Shown: positions 35,495 to 44,047, counted from the first letter of the stretch. The stretch: 64,000 nt of DNA from Phycisphaeraceae bacterium (GCA_007693965.1 RECQ01000048.1:1-64000); one strand, 5' to 3'. Notes: a model not told the origin generated them from the sequence alone. Program-made: numbers and translations.

Positions 35495-37180
35495 ATGACG
35501 AGGCGTCTTTTGCTCGCTCTGGCGCTCACCATCATCACCGGCGCCTGTGGCGGCGTCGCAGCCGCCGACAATCGCGCCGATCTGGTTGTTGTTAACGCGC
35601 GGATCTGGACGGGGGATGAAGCGCAGCCCGAGGCCACCCACCTGGCGGTGCGCGACGGGCGATTCATCGCGGTCGGTGATGCCCGGGCGGTCACGGGCCT
35701 GCAGGCCCATCGCACGATCGATGCGCAGGGGCGGCGTGTGATCCCGGGGCTGATTGACACCCATGTGCATCTCGCCAATGCGGCGGATGCGATGGGGCGA
35801 CTGGAGCTGCGCGGCGCCGCCAGCAGGGACGAGCTGCTGGAACGGGTGCGCCGGCACGCCGAGGGAATGGGGGCGGACGAGTGGGTGCTGGGGCGGGGCT
35901 GGTCGGCGGAGAGCTGGCCGGATCAGCGGCCTCCGAACGCTGATGAGATCGAGGACGCGGCGGGCGGGCGGCGGACCGTGCTCGTGCGCATGGATGGCCA
36001 CAGCCTGCTGGCCAGCCGCTCGGCGCTAGAGGAGGCGGGCATCGACAGCGCCGGCCCGGAGGACATGCCGGGCGGGCGGATCGGCCGACATGAGGATGGC
36101 GACCCCGACGGCGTGCTCTACGGCCGCGCGATGGGGCTTGTAAGCGACCTCGTGCCTCCGGACGACGAGCATTCGATCCGCACGCTGCTGCTGCGGGCCG
36201 TGCGCGAGGCGAACCGCCACGGTGTGACGCAGGTGAGCGCCATCGACACGCGTCAGACGGTGGAGCGATATCTGGCTCCTCTGGATATCGAGGGAAAACT
36301 GACGCTTCGCTGCCGGGTGACGGTCACGAGCGGCGCCACGTCGCTCGATGAGTGGCGACCGCTGCTGGAGTGGGCTGCGCACAATCGGAGGCTGAGCGAG
36401 CACATCGCGGTGATCGGCTTTAAGGGGCAGATGGATGGTTCACTGGGCTCGCGCACCGCCTGGATGACCCAGCCGTATCGAGACAATCCAGGCGATCAAG
36501 AGAACGCGGGCATGCCGCAGGCGATGACGATCAGCGGCGAGATGCGTGAACTGATCTTCGCCGGCGCCGCCCTCGGTCTGCAGCCGGCGATCCACGCCAT
36601 CGGCGATCGGGCCAACAACACGCTGCTCAACTGGTACGGGGAGCTGCCGGAGACGCGCCGGCGCGTGCTGCGGCCGCGGATCGAGCACGCCCAGCACCTG
36701 CTGGCCTCAGATGTGGAGCGGTTCGGGGCCCTGGGCGTAATTCCCAGCATGCAGCCGCTGCACAAGGCGGACGACGGGCGCTACGCTGAGCAGCGGCTGG
36801 GGCGCGAGCGTCTCCGATCGAGTTACGCTTTTCGCTCGCTGCTGGACAGCGGGGCGAGCCTGGCCTTCGGCAGCGACTGGCCGGTGGTGGACATCAACCC
36901 ATTCCGCGGGATCGACGCGGCGGTGAACGCGCGGACACTGGAGGGGCGACGCTTTCTGCCCGAGCAGGCCATCACTGTGGAGGAGGCCCTGCAGAGCTAC
37001 ACATCGCTGGCGGCGCGGTGCCTCCACAGTGAGGATTCGACGGGCGTCATCCGCGTCGGCTTCGGGGCCGATTTCGTGGTGCTGGATCGTGACATTCTGA
37101 CCATCGACCGGAGCGACATCATCAACACGCGGCCGATGATGACGGTTGTCGCCGGGACGATCGCGCATGAGGCGGAGTGA
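35495..37180 (+). CDS. Exported amidohydrolase family protein (YtcJ-like)
   Basis: A 561-residue metal-dependent hydrolase. Motifs: LIDTHVHL (metal HxH, about 86-93), VIGFKGQMDGSLGSRTAWM (metal-binding Lys region), PAIHAIGDRANN, RIEHAQHL and FGSDWPVVDINPF, as in YtcJ/LAF amidohydrolases. An N-terminal signal (about 4-22) includes GAC that could be a weak lipobox (ITGAC). ATG 35495 is preferred to ATG 35489 because the AGGAGG at 35482-35487 is 7 bases away in the first case and 1 in the second. Substrate unknown. A minus-strand terminator follows. Confidence 0.82.
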   Translation: MTRRLLLALALTIITGACGGVAAADNRADLVVVNARIWTGDEAQPEATHLAVRDGRFIAVGDARAVTGLQAHRTIDAQGRRVIPGLIDTHVHLANAADAMGRLELRGAASRDELLERVRRHAEGMGADEWVLGRGWSAESWPDQRPPNADEIEDAAGGRRTVLVRMDGHSLLASRSALEEAGIDSAGPEDMPGGRIGRHEDGDPDGVLYGRAMGLVSDLVPPDDEHSIRTLLLRAVREANRHGVTQVSAIDTRQTVERYLAPLDIEGKLTLRCRVTVTSGATSLDEWRPLLEWAAHNRRLSEHIAVIGFKGQMDGSLGSRTAWMTQPYRDNPGDQENAGMPQAMTISGEMRELIFAGAALGLQPAIHAIGDRANNTLLNWYGELPETRRRVLRPRIEHAQHLLASDVERFGALGVIPSMQPLHKADDGRYAEQRLGRERLRSSYAFRSLLDSGASLAFGSDWPVVDINPFRGIDAAVNARTLEGRRFLPEQAITVEEALQSYTSLAARCLHSEDSTGVIRVGFGADFVVLDRDILTIDRSDIINTRPMMTVVAGTIAHEAE

Positions 37181-37205
37181 CGGTCGCCGTGGTTGGTTTC
37201 CAATG

Positions 37206-37238
37206 AAAAAACGCCCCCGCTCGTGAGAGCGAGGGCGT
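37206..37238 (-). terminator. Rho-independent terminator of PEP-CTERM paralog 1
   Basis: On the minus strand ACGCCCTCGCTC pairs with GAGCGGGGGCGT around a TCAC loop, followed by TTTTTT. It lies about 30 bp beyond the stop of the gene ending at 37270 and also separates it from the convergent amidohydrolase gene. Confidence 0.9.
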
Positions 37239-37269
37239 CAAGAACTTCAGCCAAGTGAGGGCTGGATAT

Positions 37270-38139
37270 TCAGACCAGTCTGCGACGGCGGAGCGCCGAG
37301 GCGCCGCTGAGGCACACCAAGCCCATGATTCCGAGGCCGAACGCATTCGGAAGCGGAATGATGCCAATGGTGAAATCATCGAACGCGAAGGTGTCGCCGG
37401 TGATCGGCTCAACATCGCTGCCGAAGGTGATTGACGTGAAGGGATTCTCGTTCGCGACAATGCCCCAGAACATGACGGAGCCGGTGGCCTCACCATCAGA
37501 GCTCAGCGGGGGAATCTTGAACTCCTTCACCTCGCCGTTGGCGAGCGTGATGGAGAGCGTGGCGCCGAAGTCGCCCACGTCGATGCCGAAGAATCCGAAG
37601 GAGTCGATCGGCGTGTTGAAGTTGATCTGAAGGATCTGCGTGCCGCTGGAGAGGTACTGCTCGCCGGAAGAGGGGTAGCGGCCCTCAGGATCTTGAGGGG
37701 GATCGGTCATGAAGCCGCCGAACCGACGGACCACGCCTCCGAAGGGGAATTCCGGATCGGCGCTGCCGATCTGAGCCTGAACGCCGGCGCCGAATTGAAC
37801 CAATGGATCGACGGCCGGGTGAGCGAGATTGTCCCCGGGAGACTGATCCCAAGGCAGGTAATCGAAGCCTTCTTCCTGCTCGAAGCTGGTCGTGCTCGGG
37901 ATCAGGTTGTTGGCGGTGAGCGCAGCGAAGAAGTCGTTCCGCGCCGCGGTGGAGTTCATGCGCATCTTCAGAGGCAGAGGCTTCGCGTCGGTGCCGCTGA
38001 TGTCAACGCCATAGAAGACATTCATCCCGAAAGAATCGGGGGTAGTTCCGTCACGGGGAGTGACACTGGCGGCATGAGCCGCAGTGAGGGAAACGGACGC
38101 CAAGGCGGCCGTTACAGCGATACGAATCGTGTTGCACAT
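37270..38139 (-). CDS. PEP-CTERM-like secreted protein, tandem paralog 1
   Basis: A 289-residue exported protein with a signal peptide (to about 24, ending AHAAS), then SVTPRDGTTPDSFGMNVFYG, a paralog signature, and a C-terminal beta-rich domain (SFGFFGIDVGDFGATLSITL, EFKIPP, SVMFWGIVANENPFTSITFG). It ends in IIPLPNAFGLGIMGLVCLSG … RRRR, a PEP-CTERM-type sorting tail with PLP in place of PEP. Only the ATG at 38139 has a spaced GAGAGAG site. It is the last of four tandem copies (with 38698, 40401 and 41896) and has its own promoter and terminator. Function unknown. Confidence 0.75.
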   Translation of the reverse strand: MCNTIRIAVTAALASVSLTAAHAASVTPRDGTTPDSFGMNVFYGVDISGTDAKPLPLKMRMNSTAARNDFFAALTANNLIPSTTSFEQEEGFDYLPWDQSPGDNLAHPAVDPLVQFGAGVQAQIGSADPEFPFGGVVRRFGGFMTDPPQDPEGRYPSSGEQYLSSGTQILQINFNTPIDSFGFFGIDVGDFGATLSITLANGEVKEFKIPPLSSDGEATGSVMFWGIVANENPFTSITFGSDVEPITGDTFAFDDFTIGIIPLPNAFGLGIMGLVCLSGASALRRRRLV

Positions 38140-38310
38140 AATCATCTCTCTCAAAACACCCCTGCCAAGCCTGACTTCGCGCGGTCTCTCAACAGCGCTC
38201 GCAACTTCCACCTCACGGCGTTCGAATGAACGCTCAAGAGATCATGCGGGTGTGCTCAGGCTGATGACGCCACACCGCACTCAGTCCACTCACGGATTAC
38301 ACACACGAAG

Positions 38311-38338
38311 ACTGTACCGCCTTTATTGGACACCGCAA
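38311..38338 (-). promoter_or_regulatory. Sigma70-type promoter of paralog 1
   Basis: Minus strand: -35 TTGCGG (38333-38338), 16-bp spacer, -10 TACAGT (38311-38316). The spacing and surrounding sequence (GTCCAATAAAGG, TTATGGG just upstream) match the promoters of the other three paralogs. It predicts an untranslated leader of about 165 nt before ATG 38139. The rest of the 38140-38697 gap holds this leader, the upstream dyad and an eroded duplication flank. Confidence 0.75.
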
Positions 38339-38569
38339 GGGTCTGCAGCCCATAATTCATTGTCCTACAAGGACTCACGACACTCCCGCATGAACGGAGA
38401 AGTGACTTTGGCGTCGCGCGCATGACGCGCAGCCCTCCCCAGACTTCCCATCTTAAATCTGACTCGCATGATGACTGCCCGGATGTCGCAGGTGTGACCC
38501 ATTTATTGGACGTCAAGATGGAGAATCTGGTGAAGCTCGCTTTCGCGGCTCAATGCGCCCTGCAGAAAT

Positions 38570-38624
38570 TATTCTCATTCGTCACCCCCTTGGCAGAGGA
38601 ATGTCCGGCAATGGTCGGCACACG
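38570..38624 (-). other. Eroded duplication-flank remnant
   Basis: The stretch CTCATTCGTCAC…GAATGTCCGGCAATGGTCGGC closely parallels 40277-40328 downstream of paralog 3, where the same sequence follows a recognisable adenylate kinase fragment. Here the adk part itself is no longer readable. It marks the same ancestral junction. Confidence 0.5.
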
Positions 38625-38657
38625 AAAAACGCCCCAGTTCCGAGGAACCGGGGCGTT
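38625..38657 (-). terminator. Rho-independent terminator of paralog 2
   Basis: On the minus strand AACGCCCCGGTTCC pairs with GGAACTGGGGCGTT (one mismatch) around a short loop, followed by TTTTT. It is about 40 bp after the stop at 38698. The hairpin is nearly identical to that of paralog 3. Confidence 0.9.
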
Positions 38658-38697
38658 GTCGTTGTTCAATGTTGCATGATTCTGATTGTGATCAGGA

Positions 38698-39582
38698 TCA
38701 GCTGATGCGGCGGCGACGGAAGGCAGAAGCGCCGGTCAGGCAGACCAGGCCCATCGTGCCCAGGCCGAAGGCGTTGGGCAACGGAATGATTCCGATCGTG
38801 AACTGATCAAACGCGAACGAGTCGCCGACCACGGGAAGCACATCGCTGGAGAAGCGGACGTTGGTGAACATCTGGTCGGCGATGATCCCCCAGAACATGA
38901 CGGAGCCGGTGGCCTCGCCATCATCGCTCAGCGGCGGGATCTTGAACTCCTTCTCCTCGCCGTTGGCCAGCGTGATCGTGAGGGTGGCGCCGAAGTCACC
39001 GACATCGATCCCGAAGAAGCCGAAGGTGCGGACCGGCTGGTTGAAGTCGATCTGCAGAATCGTGGTGCCGGTGGAGAGGTATTGCTCGCCGCTGGTGGGA
39101 TAACGACCCTCCGGGTTTGCCGGGGGCGGCGGATCGGTGGTGTCGCTCTCGAAGCGCCGCACGATGCCGCCGAACGGGAAAGCGGCGGGAGCTGCGCTTG
39201 AGAACTGGGCGGTGACGCCCTCACGGAAGTAGACTTTGGGATCGACGGCCGGGTGACCGAGGTTGTCCGAACCAGACTCACCCCAGGGCAGGTTGGCGTA
39301 GCCGCCGTCGGGATGCCTGTCGTCGACCTGAGAGAAATCGACTGTGTCGGGAATCAGGCCCACCCCGGCGTGAGCCGCCTTGAAGGCCGCAAAGGCGTTG
39401 TCAGAGTTCGGCCATTCGGGAAGCGGAAACTGGTCGGTGTTATGGATATCGACATCGTAAAAGACATTCATTCCGAAGCCCGGCGGCGTGGTCCCATCCC
39501 TCGGCGTGATGCTGGCCCCGTGCACGGAGGCAGCGGAAGACGCGATCAACGCGAGCGACGCAGTGTGAAGCAGTGTTTTCAT
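38698..39582 (-). CDS. PEP-CTERM-like secreted protein, tandem paralog 2
   Basis: A 294-residue exported protein with a signal peptide (about 1-23, ending VHGAS). It shares SITPRDGTTPPGFGMNVFYDVDI, YANLPWGESGSDNLGHPAVDP, EGRYPTSGEQYLSTGT and TFGFFGIDVGDFGATLTITLAN with the other three paralogs. It ends IIPLPNAFGLGTMGLVCLTG…FRRRR, the PLP-type sorting tail. GGGAGAAAAA precedes ATG 39582. Divergence from the others is greatest in the first third, where an insertion (VDDRHPDGG) lies. Has its own promoter and terminator. Confidence 0.75.
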   Translation of the reverse strand: MKTLLHTASLALIASSAASVHGASITPRDGTTPPGFGMNVFYDVDIHNTDQFPLPEWPNSDNAFAAFKAAHAGVGLIPDTVDFSQVDDRHPDGGYANLPWGESGSDNLGHPAVDPKVYFREGVTAQFSSAAPAAFPFGGIVRRFESDTTDPPPPANPEGRYPTSGEQYLSTGTTILQIDFNQPVRTFGFFGIDVGDFGATLTITLANGEEKEFKIPPLSDDGEATGSVMFWGIIADQMFTNVRFSSDVLPVVGDSFAFDQFTIGIIPLPNAFGLGTMGLVCLTGASAFRRRRIS

Positions 39583-39752
39583 GGCATTTTTCTCCCGTTA
39601 CCCCTTAGGCTGAAGCTCTCTTGAACCACCCCGAGAGCTTCCGAATTACACCCACTTGCTGAACGTTCCGATGCACCACCGACCCGCTCATGAGCTCGCG
39701 ACTGTCAAGACTCCTGACGCCTCGGCCCATCATCTTTCCCGTCCACATTACG

Positions 39753-39780
39753 AGTTTACCCGGATTACCGGACGAAACAA
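39753..39780 (-). promoter_or_regulatory. Sigma70-type promoter of paralog 2
   Basis: Minus strand: -35 TTGTTT (39775-39780), 16-bp spacer containing GTCCGGTAATCC, -10 TAAACT (39753-39758). A GGGG/CCCC dyad (39781-39794) abuts the -35. Predicted leader about 164 nt. Confidence 0.8.
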
Positions 39781-39794
39781 GGGGTTACAGCCCC

Positions 39795-40049
39795 ATAATT
39801 CCTGCCTCCAGGTGGACCTGAGGCTGACTTCGCACACTTGCACCCGCATCAGCGCCACAGGCTGCGTCAGGAGCAATTCAACACATGGCGCGACTGCGAC
39901 TGGTCATGCCTGGATCCAGTACGTGTTATCGGACTTCAAAATGGGCAGAATCGGCTCCTTCGGTGATTCTTAGGCGGCGCCACAGCGGCGAAGTCGGGCA
40001 AAAATAATTGAATCGCCTCGACAGGACTCTGGATGTGGCGATCAGGGGG
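39795..40049. other. Intergenic region without recognised gene
   Basis: This stretch between the paralog 2 promoter and the adk fragment holds no ORF or RNA that I recognise. It is presumably decayed duplication sequence. Confidence 0.4.
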
Positions 40050-40287
40050 GCCGAACCGCTCCGCCTGAATGGGGGTGATATGCCCCAGGATCCGAGCCCG
40101 CACCTCCACAGGGGCGCCGATAGCGTCCACGACGGCAATGAGGTCCTTGGGGGAGTGGTCGAGGATTGGCTGGGTTACTTACTTGTAGATCTCCAGCCGG
40201 CGCCGCACCACCTCTTCGCGAGCGTCATCGACTCGGCCTGCTTCAGAGCCCGGTCGCGGAGCCGATCAACCATCTCACATTCGTCAC
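40050..40287 (-). pseudogene. Decayed 3' fragment of adenylate kinase gene
   Basis: About 240 bp align with the last third of the intact adk (43234-43905). On the minus strand they read VDRLRDRALKQAESM, EEVVRRRLEIYK, then an in-frame TAA where adk has GAA, then TQPILDHSPKDLIAVVDAIGAPVEVRARILGHITPIQ. The 5' two thirds are missing. Frame is mostly kept, so the copy is fairly recent, but the stop and truncation make it non-functional. Confidence 0.85.
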
Positions 40288-40330
40288 CATCTTGACAGAC
40301 GAATGTCCGGCGATGGGTCGGCGCACGAAC

Positions 40331-40360
40331 AACGCCCCAGTTCCGAGGAACCGGGGCGTT
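40331..40360 (-). terminator. Rho-independent terminator of paralog 3
   Basis: The same 30-base hairpin as at 38628-38657 (AACGCCCCGGTTCC/GGAACTGGGGCGTT), about 40 bp after the stop at 40401. The T-run is interrupted (TTGTTCG). Confidence 0.8.
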
Positions 40361-40400
40361 GTCGTAGTTCAGCGTTGCATGATTCTGACTGGAATCAGGA

Positions 40401-41303
40401 TCAGCTGATGCGGCGGCGACGGAAGGCAGATGCGCCGGTCAGGCAGACCAGGCCCATCGTGCCCAGGCCGAACGCGTTGGGCAGCGGAATGATGCCAATG
40501 GTAAAATCATCGAACGCGAAGGTGTCGCCGGTGACTGGATCCACATCGCTGCCGAAGGTGATCGACGAGAAGGGGTTCTCGTTGGCGACGATGCCCCAGA
40601 ACATGACCGAGCCGGTGGCCTCGCCAGCTTGGCTCTCCGGAGGAATTTTGAACTCCTTCTTGACCACTTCTCCGTTCTCGTCGGGGTTGGCGAGCGTGAT
40701 CGTGAGCGTGGCGCCGAAGTCACCCACATCGATGCCGAAGAAACCGAAGGAAGTGATCGGCGTGTCCCCGAAGTCGATCCTGAGTATCCTCGTGCCGCTG
40801 GAGAGGTACTGATCGCCGGAGGCGGGGTAGCGGCCCTGAGGATTGCCGGGAGGATCGGTTTCAATGCCGCCGAAGCGTCGGACAACGCCTCCGAAGGGGA
40901 ACTCACCAGAGGCGCTGCCGATCTGTGCGGTGACGCCGGCGCCGAACTGAATCATCGGATCGACGGCCGGGTGTTTGAGATTGTCCCCGGGGGACTGATC
41001 CCAAGGCAGGTAATCGAAGCCCTCTTCCAGCTCGAAGCTGGTGGTGCTTGGGATCAGATTATTGGTGGCGAGGTGAGCCATGAAATTGTTGCTTGCCATA
41101 TTCGAGTTGACTCGCATCTTCTTCGGCAATGGCATGGAGTTGGTGCCACTGATATCAACGCCATAGAAGACGTTCATCTCACCAAAAGTTCCGTCAGGAC
41201 CAGGTTCCGATCCAGTGCGCGGTGTCACGCTGGCGCCATGCGCCATTGCGATCGGGATGGTCGCCGCGGCGGCCACCACCACTTGTCGTATCAGCCGTGT
41301 CAT
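40401..41303 (-). CDS. PEP-CTERM-like secreted protein, tandem paralog 3
   Basis: A 300-residue exported protein with signal peptide about 1-25 (ending AHGAS). Signature segments are SVTPRTGSEPGPDG, EMNVFYGVDISGTNSMPLPKKMR, EGFDYLPWDQSPGDNLKHPAVDP and SFGFFGIDVGDFGATLTITL; it has a small insertion (DENGEVVK) before EFKIPP. It ends IIPLPNAFGLGTMGLVCLTG…FRRRR. ATG 41303 follows GGAGAAAG. It is most similar to paralogs 1 and 4. Own promoter and terminator. Confidence 0.75.
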   Translation of the reverse strand: MTRLIRQVVVAAAATIPIAMAHGASVTPRTGSEPGPDGTFGEMNVFYGVDISGTNSMPLPKKMRVNSNMASNNFMAHLATNNLIPSTTSFELEEGFDYLPWDQSPGDNLKHPAVDPMIQFGAGVTAQIGSASGEFPFGGVVRRFGGIETDPPGNPQGRYPASGDQYLSSGTRILRIDFGDTPITSFGFFGIDVGDFGATLTITLANPDENGEVVKKEFKIPPESQAGEATGSVMFWGIVANENPFSSITFGSDVDPVTGDTFAFDDFTIGIIPLPNAFGLGTMGLVCLTGASAFRRRRIS

Positions 41304-41455
41304 GTTGACTTTCTCCAACACCCTCAGTTTCGGCCTGACATCGCAGCTCCCAGCGGCTGCTCAGTTACTCCCTGCCGTTCGCGCGTCCTTGGTACGAGCA
41401 GCGTGAGACTGGCTGTGTGCTCAGGCCGATAACAACACGCCATCCCACTCAACGC

Positions 41456-41483
41456 ACTCTACAGGATTTACCGGACCAAACAA
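41456..41483 (-). promoter_or_regulatory. Sigma70-type promoter of paralog 3
   Basis: Minus strand: -35 TTGTTT (41478-41483), 16-bp spacer with GTCCGGTAAATCC, -10 TAGAGT (41456-41461). A GGGG/CCCC dyad (41484-41496) abuts the -35. Predicted leader about 146 nt, much of it shared with paralog 4 (CAGGCCGATAAC on the plus strand). Confidence 0.8.
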
Positions 41484-41727
41484 GGGGGTAAGCCCCATAA
41501 TGAGGCATGTCAGGGCGTCTCATGGCTGTCTGAAGGGCATATTTTCGGAACAGAGGAACACCTGAGGAGCCCACAGGCCTTCGAGTCCAAATGCAACACT
41601 TGGCTCACCATTTCAGTCCCTGTTCGGGGTAGGTCCTGGATTATGGGACGTTGCCGAAGTGACGTTCTCGGACCTCTCACCGGAGCCGGGCGCGGCCCGG
41701 GGCAGCGAAAAAACTTTGCATCTGTTT

Positions 41728-41769
41728 CAAAACATGAGCCGCCTCGATCAGGATTGATCGAGGCGGCTC
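41728..41769 (-). terminator. Hairpin terminator downstream of paralog 4 and the adk scar
   Basis: A perfect 15-bp stem GAGCCGCCTCGATCA/TGATCGAGGCGGCTC (41736-41769) is followed on the minus strand by CATGTTTT. It is homologous to the imperfect hairpin just after the real adk (43200-43236), so it came along with the duplicated adk end. Confidence 0.75.
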
Positions 41770-41860
41770 AGGCGTTTACGAACCGGGGGGCGCCGCGGGC
41801 GTCCACCACGGCGATGAGGCTCTTCGGGTCGTGGTCGAGGACAGGCTTGTGGGTCTCTCC
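41768..41860 (-). pseudogene. Short decayed 3' end of adenylate kinase gene
   Basis: On the minus strand this reads ETHKPVLDHDPKSLIAVVDARGAPRFVNA-stop, matching ETQPVLDHYSKDLIAAVDALGAP…RFESA-stop at the end of the intact adk. About 48 bp are deleted between two GGCGCC repeats. It lies between the stop of paralog 4 and the hairpin at 41736-41769. Confidence 0.8.
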
Positions 41861-41895
41861 ACCATCGACAGTGAGTGATCCTGATGGCGATCAGG

Positions 41896-42768
41896 TCAGC
41901 TGATGCGGCGGCGACGGAAGGCGGAGGCGCCGGTCAGGCAGACCAGGCCCATCGTGCCCAGGCCGAATGCGTTGGGCAGAGGAATGATGTGGCCGATCGT
42001 GAAGTCGTCGAAGGCGAAGGTGTCGCCGGTGATCGGGGCCATGTCGCTGCCGAAGGTGATCGACGAGAAAGGGCTCTCATTGGCGACAATACCCCAGAAC
42101 ATGACGGATCCGGTGGCTTCGCCGTCCTCGCTCACGGGAGGAATCTTGAATAGCTTGACATCGCCGTTGGCGAGGGTGATCGTCAGCGTGGCGCCGAAGT
42201 CACCGACGTCAATCCCGTAGAATCCGAAAGAATCGATCGGTGTATTGAACTCGATCCGGAGACGTTCGGTGCCGCTGGAGAGATACTGTTCGCCTGAGGA
42301 GGGGTAGCGTCCCTCAGGGTCGTGGGGGGGATCGGTGCCCATGCCGTTGTAGCGCCGGACCACGCCTCCGAGCGGGAACTCGGGATCCGAGCTGGTGACC
42401 TGGGCCTGAATGCCGTTCTGGAACTGCACCAGCGGGTCAACCGCAGGATGTGCGAGGTTGTCGCCCGCGGTCTGGTCCCAGGGCAGGTGGGCGAAGCCCT
42501 CGGACTCCTCGAAGCCCACCGTGTCGGCGAACATGTTATTCGCGAGCAGGGCTGCCTTGAAGCCGTTGTACGCTCCGGTCGAGTTCACACGCATCTTCTG
42601 CGGCAGCGGCATGGAGTTGCTGCCGCTGATGTCGACGCCGAAGAAGACGTTCGATCCAGCTTCGCCCGGAATCGTTCCTTCACGCGGTGTCACGCTGGCG
42701 CCATGCGCCATCGCGATCGGGACAGTCGCCGCAGCGACAGCCGCCATTTGCTTGATAAATTTTGTCAT
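41896..42768 (-). CDS. PEP-CTERM-like secreted protein, tandem paralog 4
   Basis: A 290-residue exported protein with signal peptide about 1-24 (ending AHGAS). It has SVTPREGTIPGEAGSNVFFGVDISGSNSMPLPQKMR, EGFAHLPWDQTAGDNLAHPAVDP, EGRYPSSGEQYLSSGT and SFGFYGIDVGDFGATLTITLANGDVK. It ends HIIPLPNAFGLGTMGLVCLTG…FRRRR. ATG 42768 follows GGAGAGAG; an in-frame upstream extension to 42915 starts at the predicted transcription start and is rejected. It is the copy adjacent to the intact adk and may be the founder of the array. Confidence 0.75.
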   Translation of the reverse strand: MTKFIKQMAAVAAATVPIAMAHGASVTPREGTIPGEAGSNVFFGVDISGSNSMPLPQKMRVNSTGAYNGFKAALLANNMFADTVGFEESEGFAHLPWDQTAGDNLAHPAVDPLVQFQNGIQAQVTSSDPEFPLGGVVRRYNGMGTDPPHDPEGRYPSSGEQYLSSGTERLRIEFNTPIDSFGFYGIDVGDFGATLTITLANGDVKLFKIPPVSEDGEATGSVMFWGIVANESPFSSITFGSDMAPITGDTFAFDDFTIGHIIPLPNAFGLGTMGLVCLTGASAFRRRRIS

Positions 42769-42922
42769 GATTGACTCTCTCCAACACCCTCGGAATCGGC
42801 CTGACATCGCAGCTCCCTGTGGCTGCTGATTTACTCCGCGGCTGTTCGCGCGTTCTCGCGGCAAGCAGCGTGAGATTGGCTGTGTGCTCAGGCCGATAAC
42901 ATCACGCCATCTCACTCGTCAA

Positions 42923-42950
42923 ATTCTACCAGACTTACCGGACTGAACAA
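42923..42950 (-). promoter_or_regulatory. Sigma70-type promoter of paralog 4
   Basis: Minus strand: -35 TTGTTC (42945-42950), 16-bp spacer with GTCCGGTAAGTC, -10 TAGAAT (42923-42928). Predicted leader about 148 nt. The dyad upstream of the -35 is weaker here than in paralogs 2 and 3. Confidence 0.8.
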
Positions 42951-42999
42951 TGGGGGCGCGTTCCAAAATGATGGGAGACACACCGCACCCAGGCTGCTT

Positions 43000-43233
43000 G
43001 AATGACTTACTTGGAACCGGAAGATCACCTGAGATGAGACCTGGCCTGCGGCATCATGCGCAATACTTGGCACACCAGTTCAGTCACTGTTCGAGATACA
43101 ACCCGAAGTATGAGCAGTTCCCGAAGTGACATGCGCGGGCCACTCGCCGGAGTCTGATGCGGCTCGGAGCAGAGCAGAATCTTTGCGTGTGTTTCAGTCT
43201 CTGAGACCGTGACGATCAGGATTGATCGAGGAC
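43000..43233. other. adk 3' flank, template of the duplicated flank
   Basis: No gene. This segment is clearly homologous to 41560-41770 (for example CCGAAGTGAC, TTTGCGTGTGTTTCAG against TTTGCATCTGTTTCA, GATCAGGATTGATCGAGG). It therefore belongs to the unit that was duplicated. It includes an imperfect hairpin after adk (43200-43236). Confidence 0.6.
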
Positions 43234-43905
43234 TCAGGCGCTTTCGAACCGAGGCGCCTGAATTGGCGCCAGGTGCTCGAGAATACGCGCCAGCACTTCG
43301 ACCGGGGCGCCGAGGGCGTCCACCGCAGCGATGAGGTCCTTCGAGTAGTGGTCGAGGACGGGCTGGGTCTCTTCCTTATAGATCTCGAGCCGGCGCCGCA
43401 CGACCTCCTCGCGGGCGTCGTCGGAGCGGCCCTGCTTGAGGGCCCGGTCGCGGAGTCGGGAGATCATCTCCGATTCGTCGCTGCAGGTGAGGTGGATGAC
43501 CTTGAGTGTGTCGACCTCGGGGTCGAGCAGCGCCGCCTGGTTGACATTGCGTGGGATGCCGTCCAGAAGCACGATGTCGCGGCCTCGTCGGTAGCGATCG
43601 GCTTTCTCTTCCCGTTGCATGTGGCTCCGCCAGATGCGGATGGTGACGTCGTCCGGGACCAGCTCGCCGCGGCTGGAGTATTCATTGAAGATGGCGCCGA
43701 GCTCGGAGTTGTTGTCGAGCGCCCGGAAGACATCGCCTGTGGAGACGTGAAAGAAGCCCGGCACGGTCCCGAGGATCTTGCCCTGGGTGCCTTTGCCGGA
43801 GCCTGGCGCTCCAAAGAGGAGGATGGCTTCATGTCGCTGTTCTGCCAACTGGAATCCCTCGGACGAAGCGACCACGTGACAGGGCGCGCGGACAACTCTT
43901 TCCAT
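43234..43905 (-). CDS. adk: Adenylate kinase family nucleoside monophosphate kinase
   Basis: A 223-residue cytoplasmic kinase catalysing ATP + AMP to 2 ADP. P-loop LLFGAPGSGKGTQG (about 29-42), HVSTGDVFR, NMP-domain Arg region, LLDGIPRNVNQA (DGFPR variant), a short lid without zinc Cys, and RLRDRALKQGRSDD near the end. It lies at the head of the PEP-CTERM array; its 3' end is the source of the fragments at 40050-40287 and 41768-41860. The start at 43905 has no good ribosome site and may lie slightly downstream. Confidence 0.85.
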   Translation of the reverse strand: MERVVRAPCHVVASSEGFQLAEQRHEAILLFGAPGSGKGTQGKILGTVPGFFHVSTGDVFRALDNNSELGAIFNEYSSRGELVPDDVTIRIWRSHMQREEKADRYRRGRDIVLLDGIPRNVNQAALLDPEVDTLKVIHLTCSDESEMISRLRDRALKQGRSDDAREEVVRRRLEIYKEETQPVLDHYSKDLIAAVDALGAPVEVLARILEHLAPIQAPRFESA

Positions 43906-44047
43906 GAATGTGACGCAAGACTAACGCCATGCTCGCAGGGGGCAACTCCGGGCGCCGCGCCGGTGAACCCCTATCGACTGCGGCGGGTGGGGGCTTGACG
44001 CCGGGGGGCCCGGGTGGAGAAGGTCCGCGGGTGTATATTCATGGCCA

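Noticed and set aside
43950-44047. Promoter for recJ with TTGACG and TATATT
   Set aside because: The two boxes are over 30 bp apart, outside sigma70 spacing.
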